A DNA stretch of 64,000 nucleotides from Actinomyces glycerinitolerans (GTDB lineage: Bacteria; Actinomycetota; Actinomycetes; Actinomycetales; Actinomycetaceae): NCBI RefSeq assembly GCF_900098745.1, contig NZ_FQTT01000012.1, forward strand, positions 276,156-340,155, given 5' to 3'. Each line of letters begins with the position of its first letter. Within the stretch, counting starts at the first letter, position 1. Shown here piece by piece: positions 45,330-57,754 of this stretch. A program made the translations under genes and the position numbers. Below the pieces are notes generated by a model. That model saw nothing but the letters and a program-made list of their open reading frames with translations. It did not search any database and had not been told where the DNA came from.

Positions 45330-46292
45330 ATGTGCGCAAACCTGGATCGCGAACACGCGCGGCTGCTGCTGGACATCGCCCACCTGTACTGGGACAAGGA
45401 CCTCAGCCAGGACGAGATCGCCGAGCGCCTGGGCTACTCGCGCTCCACGGTCTCACGCAAGCTGACCGAGGCCCGCCGAGTCGGGATCGTTCAGGTGACG
45501 GTCGCACACCCCATCGAACGGCTGATGGCGTTGGAGGAGGAACTCACCTCCGCCTTCGGTCTCAAACAGGCTCGCGTCACCGAGGTGTCCCGTCCGTTCG
45601 TTCCCGGAGTCACCCCCGACGTCGCCCGGGCTGCGGCGGAGCTGCTGGTTGAGCACTGCGGCCCGCGGTCGGTGATCGCGGTGTCCAACGGGCGGGCCGT
45701 GGCCGCCGTCGTGCATCAGATGCCCGAGCGCACCTGGCCCACCTCGACGGTGGTGGCGATGATCGGCTCGGCGGGGGAGTCCTACGACCTCGGCGACGGC
45801 GGCGATGTGTGCCGCAACCTGGCCATGCGGCTGGGCGGTCGCTACCGGTCGCTGACCGTGCCGCTGGTCTTCGACTCGCTGAACCTGGCGCGGGCCGTGC
45901 GCCAAGAGGACCAGGTCGCCACCACGCTGGAGTTGGCCGCCCGCAGCGACGTCGCCCTGACGGGCATCGGCGCGGTGGGGGAGTCCACCAGCCCGTTGCT
46001 GCGCAAGTGGATGACGCCGCAGGTGGTGCGCGAGTGCCGCCGGCGCGGCGCGGTTGCACACGTGTGCGGGCACCACCTGGACACCGAGGGACGACACGTG
46101 CCCACGGCGCTGTGCGAGCGCACCCTGTGCATGGAGCCCGAGCGACTCAAGGAGATTCCCTTCGTCGTCGGCGTGGCCGCGGGCGAGGAGAAGGTGACCG
46201 CGATCCGCGCGGCCCTGCGCGGCGGCTACCTCTCCGCGCTGGTCACCGACGAGGTCACCGCCCGCGCGGTACTCGAGGCTGCAGTCGGTTGA
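45330..46292 (+). CDS. SorC/DeoR-type sugar-binding transcriptional regulator
   Basis: A 320-residue regulator. The N-terminal helix-turn-helix is LSQDEIAERLGYSRSTVSRKLTEARRVGIV (about 25-54). The C-terminal effector domain has the SorC pattern: VIAVSNGRAVAAVVHQMPE, MIGSAG, the VALTGIGAVGES segment and GVAAGEEKVTAIRAALRGGYLSALVTDEVTARAVL. It is divergent from the lactonase operon and should sense a phosphorylated intermediate and control both. The start at 45330 is 6 bp after a good -10 box. Confidence 0.9.
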   Translation: MCANLDREHARLLLDIAHLYWDKDLSQDEIAERLGYSRSTVSRKLTEARRVGIVQVTVAHPIERLMALEEELTSAFGLKQARVTEVSRPFVPGVTPDVARAAAELLVEHCGPRSVIAVSNGRAVAAVVHQMPERTWPTSTVVAMIGSAGESYDLGDGGDVCRNLAMRLGGRYRSLTVPLVFDSLNLARAVRQEDQVATTLELAARSDVALTGIGAVGESTSPLLRKWMTPQVVRECRRRGAVAHVCGHHLDTEGRHVPTALCERTLCMEPERLKEIPFVVGVAAGEEKVTAIRAALRGGYLSALVTDEVTARAVLEAAVG

Positions 46293-46336
46293 CGCTGGGA
46301 CTCTTGCCTGGCGCGCGACCGCCTACTGCGGAGGTG

Positions 46337-46461
46337 CATTGTCACAAATGGTGACAAACGCCAGATCCAACCGCCCGGCCCGGAATACCAACCGCATGAT
46401 TTCAACGTTTCCTTGGTCGGCCTTCGGACACGTGGGCTCGTTTGTCATCATTTGTGACAGT
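46337..46461. promoter_or_regulatory. Pair of inverted TTGTCAC...GTGACAA sites
   Basis: At 46338-46356, TTGTCAC and GTGACAA flank AAATG, a clear 7-7 dyad. An inverted copy of the 22-bp site (20 of 22 bases the same) lies at 46440-46461. Both are upstream of the NmrA/QorB-like gene at 46524. They may be twin operators or the ends of a 125-bp mini-element. Confidence 0.6.
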
Positions 46462-46523
46462 GCTTCCGGATTCGCCTTCCCCATCAGGTGCTGATCTCGC
46501 GGGGAGTGGGGTAGACAGGTGCC

Positions 46524-47396
46524 ATGAGCACCACCTCCGGCCCAGACCCCTCCGCCCGCCCGCTCACGATCGCCGTCACCGGTGCCACCGGCAAGGTAGG
46601 TGGCCGTGTCGCCGAGCTGCTACACGACGCCGGCCTGCATAAGCGCCTCCTCGTGCGCAACCCGGCTAAAGCCCCCGCCTGGGCCGACGACGTCGCCGTC
46701 GCCTCCTACGGCCAGGCCGACGCCGCCGCGCAGGCACTGCGGGGAGTCGACCTGCTGTTCATGGTCTCCGCGGCCGAGAGCGCCGACCGCCTCGAGCAGC
46801 ACAAGACCTTCATCGACGCCGCTTCCGCCGCCGGGGTACGGCACGTCGTCTACACCAGCTTCCTCGCCGCCGCCCCCGACGCCGCCTTCACCCTGGCCCG
46901 CACCCACCAGGCCACGGAGGAGCACCTGCGCCAGTCCGGCATGGCCTTCACCTTCCTGCGCGACTCCTTCTACGCCGACTTCATCCCCGATCTGGCCGTC
47001 GACGGCGTCATCGCCGGTCCGGCGGGCTCCGGACGCGTCGCCGCGGTCGCCCGCGCGGACGTAGCCCGCAGCGCCGCCGCCATCCTCACCGCCGCCGCGG
47101 CCGGTGACACCAGCCACGACGGCGCGACCTACGAACTCACCGGGCCCGAGGCCTTCACCCTGGCCGAGGCGGCGGCCACCATCACGGCCGTCACCGGCCG
47201 CCCCACCGTCTACCGGGACCAGAGCCTGGAGGAGGCCTACGCCTCCCGGCGCAGCTACGGCGTGCCCGACTGGCAGCTGGACGCCTGGGTGTCCACGTAC
47301 ACCGCCATTGCCTCCGGCGTCCTCGCCACCGTCACCGACGACGTCCGCGCGCTCACCGGGCGGACGCCACTCACGTTGGCCGAGGTGCTGCGCTGA
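46524..47396 (+). CDS. NAD(P)-binding oxidoreductase, NmrA/QorB-like
   Basis: A 290-residue atypical short-chain dehydrogenase. The N-terminal nucleotide site is VTGATGKVGGRVAELL (about 18-33); the region FMVSAAESADRLEQHKTFIDAASAAGVRHVVYTSFLAAAPDA and the FLRDSFYADFIP segment resemble quinone oxidoreductase QorB (YtfG) and NmrA-like proteins. It probably reduces quinones or senses the NADP redox state. The start ATG 46524 lies 5 bp after TAGACA, a possible -10 box. It is a single gene; the upstream dyads probably bind its own regulator, which is not encoded here. Confidence 0.85.
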   Translation: MSTTSGPDPSARPLTIAVTGATGKVGGRVAELLHDAGLHKRLLVRNPAKAPAWADDVAVASYGQADAAAQALRGVDLLFMVSAAESADRLEQHKTFIDAASAAGVRHVVYTSFLAAAPDAAFTLARTHQATEEHLRQSGMAFTFLRDSFYADFIPDLAVDGVIAGPAGSGRVAAVARADVARSAAAILTAAAAGDTSHDGATYELTGPEAFTLAEAAATITAVTGRPTVYRDQSLEEAYASRRSYGVPDWQLDAWVSTYTAIASGVLATVTDDVRALTGRTPLTLAEVLR

Positions 47397-47457
47397 GCAA
47401 CTCAGCCCAAGCCGGACCCGATCTCACGCGGTGATCGACGTCGAGCGACGCGGCATC

Positions 47458-47838
47458 CTAGGCGTGGGCGTGCTGCCGGTCCGGGAGGTGACGGCCGGCC
47501 CTCCACTGCATCACCAGCACGACCGCTCCGAACACCGCGAGGACCAGGCTGGCCGCCCACGCCGCACCCATCGGCGCGAACACCTGAAGCACGGCCGCCA
47601 GGCCGACCCATTTCGCCGACTGCTCGGACAGGCCCCACAGCGCGAACAACCCGCCTAGAAGCCCAACGAGCGCGAAGGGGATCAGCGTGGGCGTCCCGCC
47701 GTCGTAAATGAAGGCCACCCAGGTGCCGAACCCGGCGGAGCCGAGAACCGCGATGGTCAATGCGATGAGCATGATCCGGGCGAGCAGGGATTGACGGCCC
47801 GTCTGCATGGGGCGGACGCCGGTGTGTCCAGATGTCAT
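47458..47838 (-). CDS. Small integral membrane protein, unknown function
   Basis: A 126-residue protein with four predicted transmembrane helices ([73 protein letters not shown]) and short polar ends. AGAGGAG lies 7 nt before ATG 47838. It is a single leftward gene between the NmrA-like gene and the pyr operon. No family is recognised. Confidence 0.7.
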   Translation of the reverse strand: MTSGHTGVRPMQTGRQSLLARIMLIALTIAVLGSAGFGTWVAFIYDGGTPTLIPFALVGLLGGLFALWGLSEQSAKWVGLAAVLQVFAPMGAAWAASLVLAVFGAVVLVMQWRAGRHLPDRQHAHA

Positions 47839-47956
47839 GGTCGGCTCCTCTGCCGGGCGGCCCGAGTCCGAGCGGCCCGAGCCTTGACTCATTGTCCGTC
47901 AAAGCGTGCGGCACGCCCAAGCGCAGGCCATCACGAACATGCGTTGCCGCCACGAT

Positions 47957-48011
47957 CACGCGTTTTGGAGCTTTGCACGTGCCCAGCACCCGCAAAGCTC
48001 CAAAACGCGTG
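47957..48011. repeat. Hairpin element, family 2 (copy B)
   Basis: Two perfect 20-base arms (47957-47976 and 47992-48011) enclose a 15-nt centre of the same form as the element at 26457-26513. Stem bases differ between the copies, but the differences are paired on both arms. GAACTCGTGT follows at 48022-48031, as it does after copy A. It lies in the 345-bp spacer before the pyr operon, close upstream of its promoter region. Confidence 0.85.
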
Positions 48012-48138
48012 TATCAGGGGAGAACTCGTGTGCGCGGTGTCGGCCCGGCGCGCCGCACTCGCCGGTGCGGCCGACGTTCACCGGGTGGACGCCGGCCGCA
48101 CCGGCCCAGGCGCTGCGCTAACATCGCTCCGAACGACA

Positions 48139-48171
48139 TCCTTGAAGCCCGTCCAGTGAGGCGGAGAAGGA
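48139..48171 (+). promoter_or_regulatory. PyrR-binding loop sequestering the pyrR ribosome binding site
   Basis: GTCCAGTGAGG at 48151-48161 matches the known PyrR RNA-binding consensus (UCCAGNGAGG). It is framed by GCC/GGC (48147-48149, 48160-48162) and then TCCTT (48139-48143) pairing with AAGGA (48167-48171), which is the core of the pyrR Shine-Dalgarno AGAAGGAGG. In this fold the ribosome site is closed. TAACAT at 48119-48124 is a plausible -10 box, so the leader would be about 55 nt, too short for the classic attenuator. UMP-loaded PyrR would repress translation, as described for mycobacteria. Confidence 0.75.
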
Positions 48172-48183
48172 GGTCCACGCACC

Positions 48184-48774
48184 GTGGCCGCAGCACAGTC
48201 CACCGGGAAGCAGATCCTCGGCGCCGCCGAGATCCAGCGCTCCCTCGTCCGCATCGCCCACGAGATCCTCGAGCGCAATCGCGGCAGCAGCAATCTGGTG
48301 CTCCTCGGCATCCCCTCCGGGGGAGTCCCGCTGGCCCAGCGCCTGGCCGCAGCCCTGGAGGTCGCCGCCAAGGAGGACGACGACCCCGCCGGCGCCCCAC
48401 CGGTCGGCACCCTGGACATCACCATGTACCGCGACGACCTCGGCCGCCACCCGATCCGCGTGCCCCAGCCCACCCGCATCCCGGGGGAGAGCCTCGAGGG
48501 CCGCACCGTCATCCTGGTCGACGACGTGCTCTTCTCCGGCCGCACGATCCGCGCCGCCCTGGACGCCCTGGGAGCCATCGGCCGCGCCGACGCCGTGCAA
48601 CTGGCCGTGCTGGTCGACCGCGGCCACCGCGAGCTGCCCATCCGCGCCGACTACGTGGGCAAGAACCTACCCACCTCCCGCAACGAGAAGGTGGTCGTGT
48701 CCCTGACCGAACTCGGCGCCGCCGCCGACGCCGTCACCATCGTCGATGCCGCGACCCAGGAGGCCACCCGATGA
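48184..48774 (+). CDS. pyrR: Pyrimidine operon RNA-binding regulator PyrR / uracil phosphoribosyltransferase
   Basis: Binds pyr mRNA when UMP is high; many homologues also make UMP from uracil. The 196 residues show the phosphoribosyltransferase fold with the PRPP loop [18 protein letters not shown] and the N-terminal [10 protein letters not shown] and [16 protein letters not shown] 48184 follows AGAAGGAGG. It is first in pyrR-pyrB-pyrC-carA-carB-pyrF, and its stop overlaps pyrB (ATGA). The hairpin in its own leader indicates autoregulation. Confidence 0.96.
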   Translation: MAAAQSTGKQILGAAEIQRSLVRIAHEILERNRGSSNLVLLGIPSGGVPLAQRLAAALEVAAKEDDDPAGAPPVGTLDITMYRDDLGRHPIRVPQPTRIPGESLEGRTVILVDDVLFSGRTIRAALDALGAIGRADAVQLAVLVDRGHRELPIRADYVGKNLPTSRNEKVVVSLTELGAAADAVTIVDAATQEATR

Positions 48775-49775
48775 AGCACCTGCTGTCCGCCAAGGACCTG
48801 TCCCACGACGAGGCGGTGATGGTGCTCGACACCGCCGAGGCCATGGCCGCCACCCAGCGTCACGCCGTCAAGAAACTGCCCACCCTGCGCGGCAAGACCG
48901 TGGTGAACCTCTTCTTCGAGGACTCCACCCGCACCCGGCTGTCCTTCGAGGCCGCCGCCAAGCGGCTGAGCGCCGACGTCATCAACTTCTCCGCCAAGGG
49001 CTCCTCCGTGTCCAAGGGGGAGTCGCTGAAGGACACCGCCCAGACCATCATGGCCATGGGCGCAGACGCCGTGGTGGTGCGTCACTCCGCCTGCGGCGCC
49101 GCCCACCTGCTGGCCCACGCCGGCTGGATCGACGTGCCCGTGCTCAACGCCGGCGACGGCACCCACCAGCACCCCACCCAGGCACTGCTGGACGCCATGA
49201 CCCTGCGCCGCTGGTACACCCCCGGCGGGCCGGCCTCCGGCTCCGCCCGCGCCGACGACGGCGGCCCCGCCCCCCGCGGCCGCGACCTTGAAGGCGCCCG
49301 CGTCATCATCGTCGGCGACGTGCTGCACTCGCGCGTGGCCCGCTCCAACGTCGACCTGCTCACCACCCTGGGCGCCCACGTCACCCTGGTGGCCCCGCCC
49401 ACCCTGCTGCCGGTGGGCATGGATGACTGGCCCTGCGACGTGTCCTACGACTTCGACGCCGCCATCGCCGCCGTCGAGCCCGACGCCGTGATGATGCTGC
49501 GCGTGCAGCGCGAGCGCATGAGCGCCGCCGGCGGCGGCTACTTCCCCAGCCCCGGGGAGTACTCCCGCGGCTACGGACTCGGCGCGGTGCGCCGCGCCGC
49601 CATGCCCGAGCACGCCATCGTCATGCACCCCGGGCCCATGAACCGCGGCCTGGAGATCACCGCCGACGCCGCCGACGACCCCCGCTCGCGCGTGGTCGAG
49701 CAGGTCGGCAACGGCGTCTCCGTGCGCATGGCCGCCCTCTACCTGCTCCTCGCCGACGAAGGGAACCAGCTGTGA
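48771..49775 (+). CDS. pyrB: Aspartate carbamoyltransferase catalytic subunit
   Basis: Makes carbamoyl-aspartate from carbamoyl phosphate and aspartate. The 334 residues include the carbamoyl-phosphate site [13 protein letters not shown], the swung loop [33 protein letters not shown] and [10 protein letters not shown] Gly/Ala/Asp-rich insert near residues 150-172 ([20 protein letters not shown]) is unusual. No regulatory PyrI subunit is nearby. It overlaps pyrR and pyrC by 4 bp each. Confidence 0.97.
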   Translation: MKHLLSAKDLSHDEAVMVLDTAEAMAATQRHAVKKLPTLRGKTVVNLFFEDSTRTRLSFEAAAKRLSADVINFSAKGSSVSKGESLKDTAQTIMAMGADAVVVRHSACGAAHLLAHAGWIDVPVLNAGDGTHQHPTQALLDAMTLRRWYTPGGPASGSARADDGGPAPRGRDLEGARVIIVGDVLHSRVARSNVDLLTTLGAHVTLVAPPTLLPVGMDDWPCDVSYDFDAAIAAVEPDAVMMLRVQRERMSAAGGGYFPSPGEYSRGYGLGAVRRAAMPEHAIVMHPGPMNRGLEITADAADDPRSRVVEQVGNGVSVRMAALYLLLADEGNQL

Positions 49776-51097
49776 CCGCCCACCTCCTGCCCGGGGTCCG
49801 CCCCTACGGCGAGGACCCCACCGACGTCCTCGTCATCGACGAAACCATCGCCGCCATCGGCCCCGACGCCGTCGCCCAGGCCCCCACCGACACCCACCGC
49901 CACGACGACCTGGCCGGCCTGGTGCTGCTGCCCGGGCTCGTGGACATCCACACCCACCTGCGCCAGCCCGGCGGAGAGAGCGCCGAAACCGTCTACACCG
50001 GCACCCGCGCCGCCGCCGTCGGCGGCTACACCGCCGTGTTCGCCATGGCCAACACCACCCCCGTGCAGGACAACGCCGGCGTGGTCGAGCAGGTGCTGCG
50101 CCTGGGCAACGAGGCCGGCTGGGTGGACGTCCACCCCGTCGGCGCCGTCTCGGAGGGGCTCAAGGGCGAGCACCTGTCCCAGATGGGCGCCATGGCCCAC
50201 TCCGCCGCCCGCGTGCGCGTCTTCTCCGACGACGGCAAGTGCGTATCCGACCCGGTGCTCATGCGCCGCGCCCTGGAGTACGCCAAGTCCTTCGACGGCG
50301 TGATCGCGCAGCACTCCCAGGACCCCCGCCTGACCGAGGGCTCCCAGATGCACGAGGGTCGCGTCTCCGCCGAGCTCGGCCTGGCCGGCTGGCCCGCCGT
50401 CGCCGAGGAGTCGATCATCGCCCGCGACGTCCTGCTGGCGGGGCATGTCGGTTCTCGCCTGCATGTGTGCCACCTGTCCACCGCCGGCAGCGTGGAGATC
50501 ATCCGCTGGGCCAAGGCCCGCGGCATCGACGTCACCGCCGAGGCCACACCCCATCACCTGCTGCTCACCGACGAGAAGGCGCGCACCTACTCGCCGCTGT
50601 ACAAGGTGAACCCGCCGCTGCGCACCGCCGAGGACGTGGAGGCCGTCCGGGCGGCGCTCGCCGATGGCACCATCGACGTGGTCGGCACCGATCACGCCCC
50701 CCACCCGCGCGAGTCCAAGGACTGCGAGTGGCAGGCCGGCGCCTTCGGCATGACCGGCCTGGAGACCGCGCTGCCGATCATCATCGCCACCATGGTCGAG
50801 CCGGGCCGCATGACCTGGCGGGACGTGGCCCGGGTGCTGTCCGAGACGCCCGCCCGCATCGGCCGCCTGCACGACCAGGGTCGTCCACTGGCCGTCGGCG
50901 AGCCCGGTAACCTGACGGTGGTCGACCCGAGCGTGCGCCGCGTGGTGGACCCGGACGCCCAGTGGACACGTTCCAACAACACCCCCTACGCCGGCATGGA
51001 ACTGCCCGGACAGGTCATGGCCACCTTCCTGCATGGCCGCCCGACCGTGCTGGCCGGCCGGCCCGTCGAGCAGACCGAACCGAAGGAGCATGCATGA
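49772..51097 (+). CDS. pyrC: Dihydroorotase (class I)
   Basis: Cyclises carbamoyl-aspartate to dihydroorotate. The 441 residues of this amidohydrolase show the zinc ligands [11 protein letters not shown], then [35 protein letters not shown] and the catalytic Asp in [13 protein letters not shown]. The GTG start at 49772 overlaps pyrB. Dihydroorotate dehydrogenase (PyrD) and PyrK are not in this operon and must be elsewhere. Confidence 0.96.
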   Translation: MTAHLLPGVRPYGEDPTDVLVIDETIAAIGPDAVAQAPTDTHRHDDLAGLVLLPGLVDIHTHLRQPGGESAETVYTGTRAAAVGGYTAVFAMANTTPVQDNAGVVEQVLRLGNEAGWVDVHPVGAVSEGLKGEHLSQMGAMAHSAARVRVFSDDGKCVSDPVLMRRALEYAKSFDGVIAQHSQDPRLTEGSQMHEGRVSAELGLAGWPAVAEESIIARDVLLAGHVGSRLHVCHLSTAGSVEIIRWAKARGIDVTAEATPHHLLLTDEKARTYSPLYKVNPPLRTAEDVEAVRAALADGTIDVVGTDHAPHPRESKDCEWQAGAFGMTGLETALPIIIATMVEPGRMTWRDVARVLSETPARIGRLHDQGRPLAVGEPGNLTVVDPSVRRVVDPDAQWTRSNNTPYAGMELPGQVMATFLHGRPTVLAGRPVEQTEPKEHA

Positions 51098-52406
51098 GCG
51101 CCCCCAACCCCGCGACCCCGGCAGCGTACGGCGGCTTCACCAGCCCCGCCCTGCCCGCCGGCGCGCCGATCGAGCGCACCCCGGCGCTGCTGGTCCTGGA
51201 GGACGGCTACACCCTGGTGGGCCGCTCCTACGGAGCCACCGGCTCCACGGTCGCCGAGATCGTCTTCAACACCGGCATGACCGGCTACCAGGAGACCCTC
51301 ACCGACCCCTCCTACCACCGGCAGATCGTGGTCATGACCACCCCGCACATCGGCAACACGGGCGTCAACGACGAGGACGGCGAATCCGACCGCATCTGGG
51401 TCGCCGGATTCGTGGTACGCGACCCCGCCCGCCGCGCCTCCTCCTGGCGGGCCCGCCGTGAACTCGAGTCCGACCTGGTCACCTACGGCGTGGTCGGCAT
51501 CTGCGAGGTGGACACCCGGGCCCTGACCCGTCACCTGCGCGAACGGGGCGCCATGCGCGCCGGCATCTTCTCCGGCGATGCCCTGCCCGACGGCTTCGCC
51601 GAGCACCCCAGTTCCGCCCCCTCCGAGGCGGCCCTGGAGGCCTGCCTGAGCGCCGTGCGCGCCGCCCCGGCCATGGCCGGCCAGGCGCTCGCCGCCGAGG
51701 TGACCACCACCGAGGCCTACGTGGTTGAGCCCCGCGGCGAGTTCGCCGGCCAGGAGCCGGTCGCCGTCGTCGCCGCCATCGACCTGGGCATCAAGGCCCG
51801 CACCCCCTGGCAGCTGGCCGAGCGCGGTGTGCGCGTGCACGTGCTGCCGCAGTCCACCACCCTGGAGCAGCTACGCGCCCTGCAGCCCGACGGCGTCTTC
51901 TTCTCCAACGGCCCCGGCGATCCCGGCACCGCCGATAAGGAGGTGGCCCTGCTGCGCGGCGTCCTGGATGCGCGCATCCCCTTCTTCGGTATCTGCCTGG
52001 GCAATCAGATCTTCGGCAGGGCGCTCGGCTTCGGCACCTACAAGCTGGACTACGGCCATCGCGGCGTCAACCAGCCGGTCCTGGACCGGGCCACGGGCCG
52101 GGTGGAGATCACCTCCCACAACCACGGCTTCGCCGTCGACGCCCCGACCGAGGGACCCACCACTGCGCCCTTCGACTCCGGGCGCTACGGCCGCGTGGAG
52201 GTCAGCTACATCGACCTCAACGACGGCGTGGTCGAGGGCCTGCGCGCCCTGGACCTGCCGGCCTTCTCCGTCCAGTTCCATCCCGAGGCCGCCGCCGGTC
52301 CGCACGACGGCGAGCACCTGTTCGACCGCTTCATACGCATGATGCATGAGCACCGCGTCGCCGCCGCGACCCCCGCCACCGACACCGACACCGAGGAGAA
52401 CGCCTG

Positions 52407-52407
<1 letters not shown>
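51094..52407 (+). CDS. carA: Carbamoyl-phosphate synthase small (glutaminase) subunit
   Basis: Releases ammonia from glutamine for CarB. The 437 residues have an N-terminal CPSase domain ([35 protein letters not shown]) and a class I amidotransferase with the Cys nucleophile in [12 protein letters not shown] and the His/Glu pair in VQFHPEA. An Ala-rich insert lies near residues 165-195. ATG 51094, after AAGGAG, overlaps pyrC, and the stop overlaps carB by one base. Confidence 0.96.
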
Positions 52408-55729
<3,322 letters not shown>

Positions 55730-55733
<4 letters not shown>

Positions 55734-56611
55734 GCACGCAGCCCCCCACCGGCGGGCGGCTGCCCTTCGGCGTGCGCCTGGCCGCCGCCATGGATGCCCA
55801 CGGCCCGCTGTGCGTGGGCATCGACCCGCACGCCGCCCTGCTGGATGCCTGGGGCCTGCCGGACACGCCCGCCGGACTGCGGGACTTCTCCCTGCGCGTG
55901 GTGGAGGCCCTGGCCGGGCGGGTGGCGGCCGTCAAGCCCCAGTCGGCCTTCTTCGAACGGCACGGCTCGGCGGGGATCGCCGTCCTGGAGGAGGTGCTCG
56001 CCGCCCTGCGGCGGGCGGGCACGCTCGCCATCCTGGACGTCAAGCGCGGGGACATCGGCTCCACCATGGCCGGGTACGCCCAGGCCTACCTGGCGGACGA
56101 CGCCCCGCTGGCCGCCGACGCGATCACCGTCTCCCCGTACCTGGGCTACGGCTCGCTGAGGCCCGCGCTTCAGGCGGCCGCGGCGACCGGGCGGGGCGTG
56201 TTCGTGCTGGCGTTGACCTCCAACCCGGAGGGTGCGGCCGTGCAGCACGCCCGCACCGCCTCGGGGCGGGCGGTGGCCGCCGAGGTGGTCGCCGGCGCGG
56301 CCGCCTCCAACGCGGCCGCCCGTGCCGCCGGTGAGCTCGGCAGCGTGGGCCTGGTGGTCGGCGCCACCGTGGGCGACGCCGTGCGCGAGTTGGACCTGGA
56401 CCTGCTGGCCGCGGGCGGCCCGTTGCTGGCGCCCGGCGTGGGGGCGCAGGGGGCCGGCGCGCCCGAGTTGCAGGCGGTCTTCGGACCCGCCCGGGCCCAT
56501 GTGTTGGCCTCGTCTTCCCGCGGCGTGCTGGGTGCCGGCCCCGACCCCGTGCAGCTGCGCCGGGCCGCGGCCCGGGCGGCCGCCGAGGCCGCGGCCGCCC
56601 TGCGCGCGTGA
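55730..56611 (+). CDS. pyrF: Orotidine 5'-phosphate decarboxylase (type 2)
   Basis: Last step to UMP. The 293 residues belong to the long type 2 group found in actinobacteria: [28 protein letters not shown] and the catalytic [19 protein letters not shown], with the K and D residues intact. The C-terminus has [14 protein letters not shown] and SSSRGVL. It overlaps carB (ATGA) and is the last pyr gene; gmk starts 28 bp later. Confidence 0.95.
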
Positions 56612-56639
56612 AGGGCGCGGAAGAAGGCATGATGTGCCC

Positions 56640-57215
56640 ATGACCGCAGCCCAGGTGCCGCCCGCCCGCCTCACCGTCATCGCCGGGCCGACCGCCGTGG
56701 GGAAGGGCACGCTCGTCGCCGAGTTGCGGCGTCGCCACCCCGACCTGTTCGTCTCGGTGTCTGCCACCACCCGCGCCCCCCGACCCGGTGAGCGCGACGG
56801 CGTGCACTACCACTTCGTCTCCGATGCGGAATTCGACCGCCTGGTGGCGGCCGGCGAAATGTTGGAGTGGGCGCTGGTGCACGGCACCCACCGCTACGGC
56901 ACCCCCCGCCGCCCGGTGCAGGAGCAGCTCGACGCCGGCCGCCCCGCCCTGCTGGAGATCGACCTGGCCGGCGCCCGGCAGGTGCGCGCCTCCATGCCGC
57001 AGGCACAGCTGATCTTCATCGCCCCGCCCAGCTGGGAGGAGTTGGTCTCCCGCCTGGCCGGGCGCGGCACCGAGGACCCGGCCGAGCGCGCTCGCCGGCT
57101 GGAAACCGCCCGAGTGGAGTTGGCCGCCGCCGACGAGTTCGACCGCACCATTGTCAACGACACCGTGGCACGTGCCACGGATGAGCTGGAGGACGTGCTC
57201 GGGCTGAGCCGCTAG
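56640..57215 (+). CDS. gmk: Guanylate kinase
   Basis: Phosphorylates GMP to GDP. The 191 residues show the P-loop GPTAVGKGT (GPSGVGKGT in most), [22 protein letters not shown] for GMP binding, [18 protein letters not shown], and the lid segment [23 protein letters not shown] 56640 follows AAGAAGG. In many actinobacteria a small mihF (integration host factor) gene lies between pyrF and gmk; here the 28-bp gap leaves no room for it. Confidence 0.95.
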   Translation: MTAAQVPPARLTVIAGPTAVGKGTLVAELRRRHPDLFVSVSATTRAPRPGERDGVHYHFVSDAEFDRLVAAGEMLEWALVHGTHRYGTPRRPVQEQLDAGRPALLEIDLAGARQVRASMPQAQLIFIAPPSWEELVSRLAGRGTEDPAERARRLETARVELAAADEFDRTIVNDTVARATDELEDVLGLSR

Positions 57216-57311
57216 ACTAGGGTGCTTGCGGTGCGGTGATGCGCCGGGTGTGCACGCATCCGGCCAGGCTCGCACCCGATCCGGTACCAGAACACATTGG
57301 GAGACAAGCAC

Positions 57312-57719
57312 ATGCTCGGAACCTCTGCCGACCCCGAGGGAATCACCAACCCTCCCATTGACGACCTCCTGGAGAAGGTCGACTCCAAGTACGGGCTGGT
57401 GGTGGAGGCCGCCAAGCGCGCCCGGCAGATCAACAGCTACAACCAGCAGCTGGAGGACAACCAGTTCGAGTACTTCGGCCCCCTGGTGGAGGCCGACAAC
57501 GAGGAGAAGGCCCTGAGCATCGCCCTGCGCGAGGTCGCCGAGGACAAGCTCCAGGTCATCTCCGGGGATGAGGCCCGCGCCCGGCGCGCCGAGGCCGAGG
57601 CGGCCCGCCGCGCCGCCGAGGAGGACATGTTCTCCGACATCTCGCTGGACGCGCCGATCGACCTGGGCGGCCAGGACGAGCCGGGCACCGCCACCGGCCT
57701 GGACGACATCCAGTTCTGA
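57312..57719 (+). CDS. rpoZ: RNA polymerase omega subunit
   Basis: Small subunit that helps fold and hold the beta-prime chain. The 135 residues begin with [38 protein letters not shown] and [18 protein letters not shown], as in actinobacterial omega. A C-terminal acidic/Ala-rich tail of about 50 residues follows, longer than in most. ATG 57312 after GGGAGA is chosen over TTG 57297. It lies between gmk and coaBC, the usual order. Confidence 0.94.
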   Translation: MLGTSADPEGITNPPIDDLLEKVDSKYGLVVEAAKRARQINSYNQQLEDNQFEYFGPLVEADNEEKALSIALREVAEDKLQVISGDEARARRAEAEAARRAAEEDMFSDISLDAPIDLGGQDEPGTATGLDDIQF

Positions 57720-57754
57720 CGGCCCCACGGGCCGCGTCACCGATCAGGATTATC

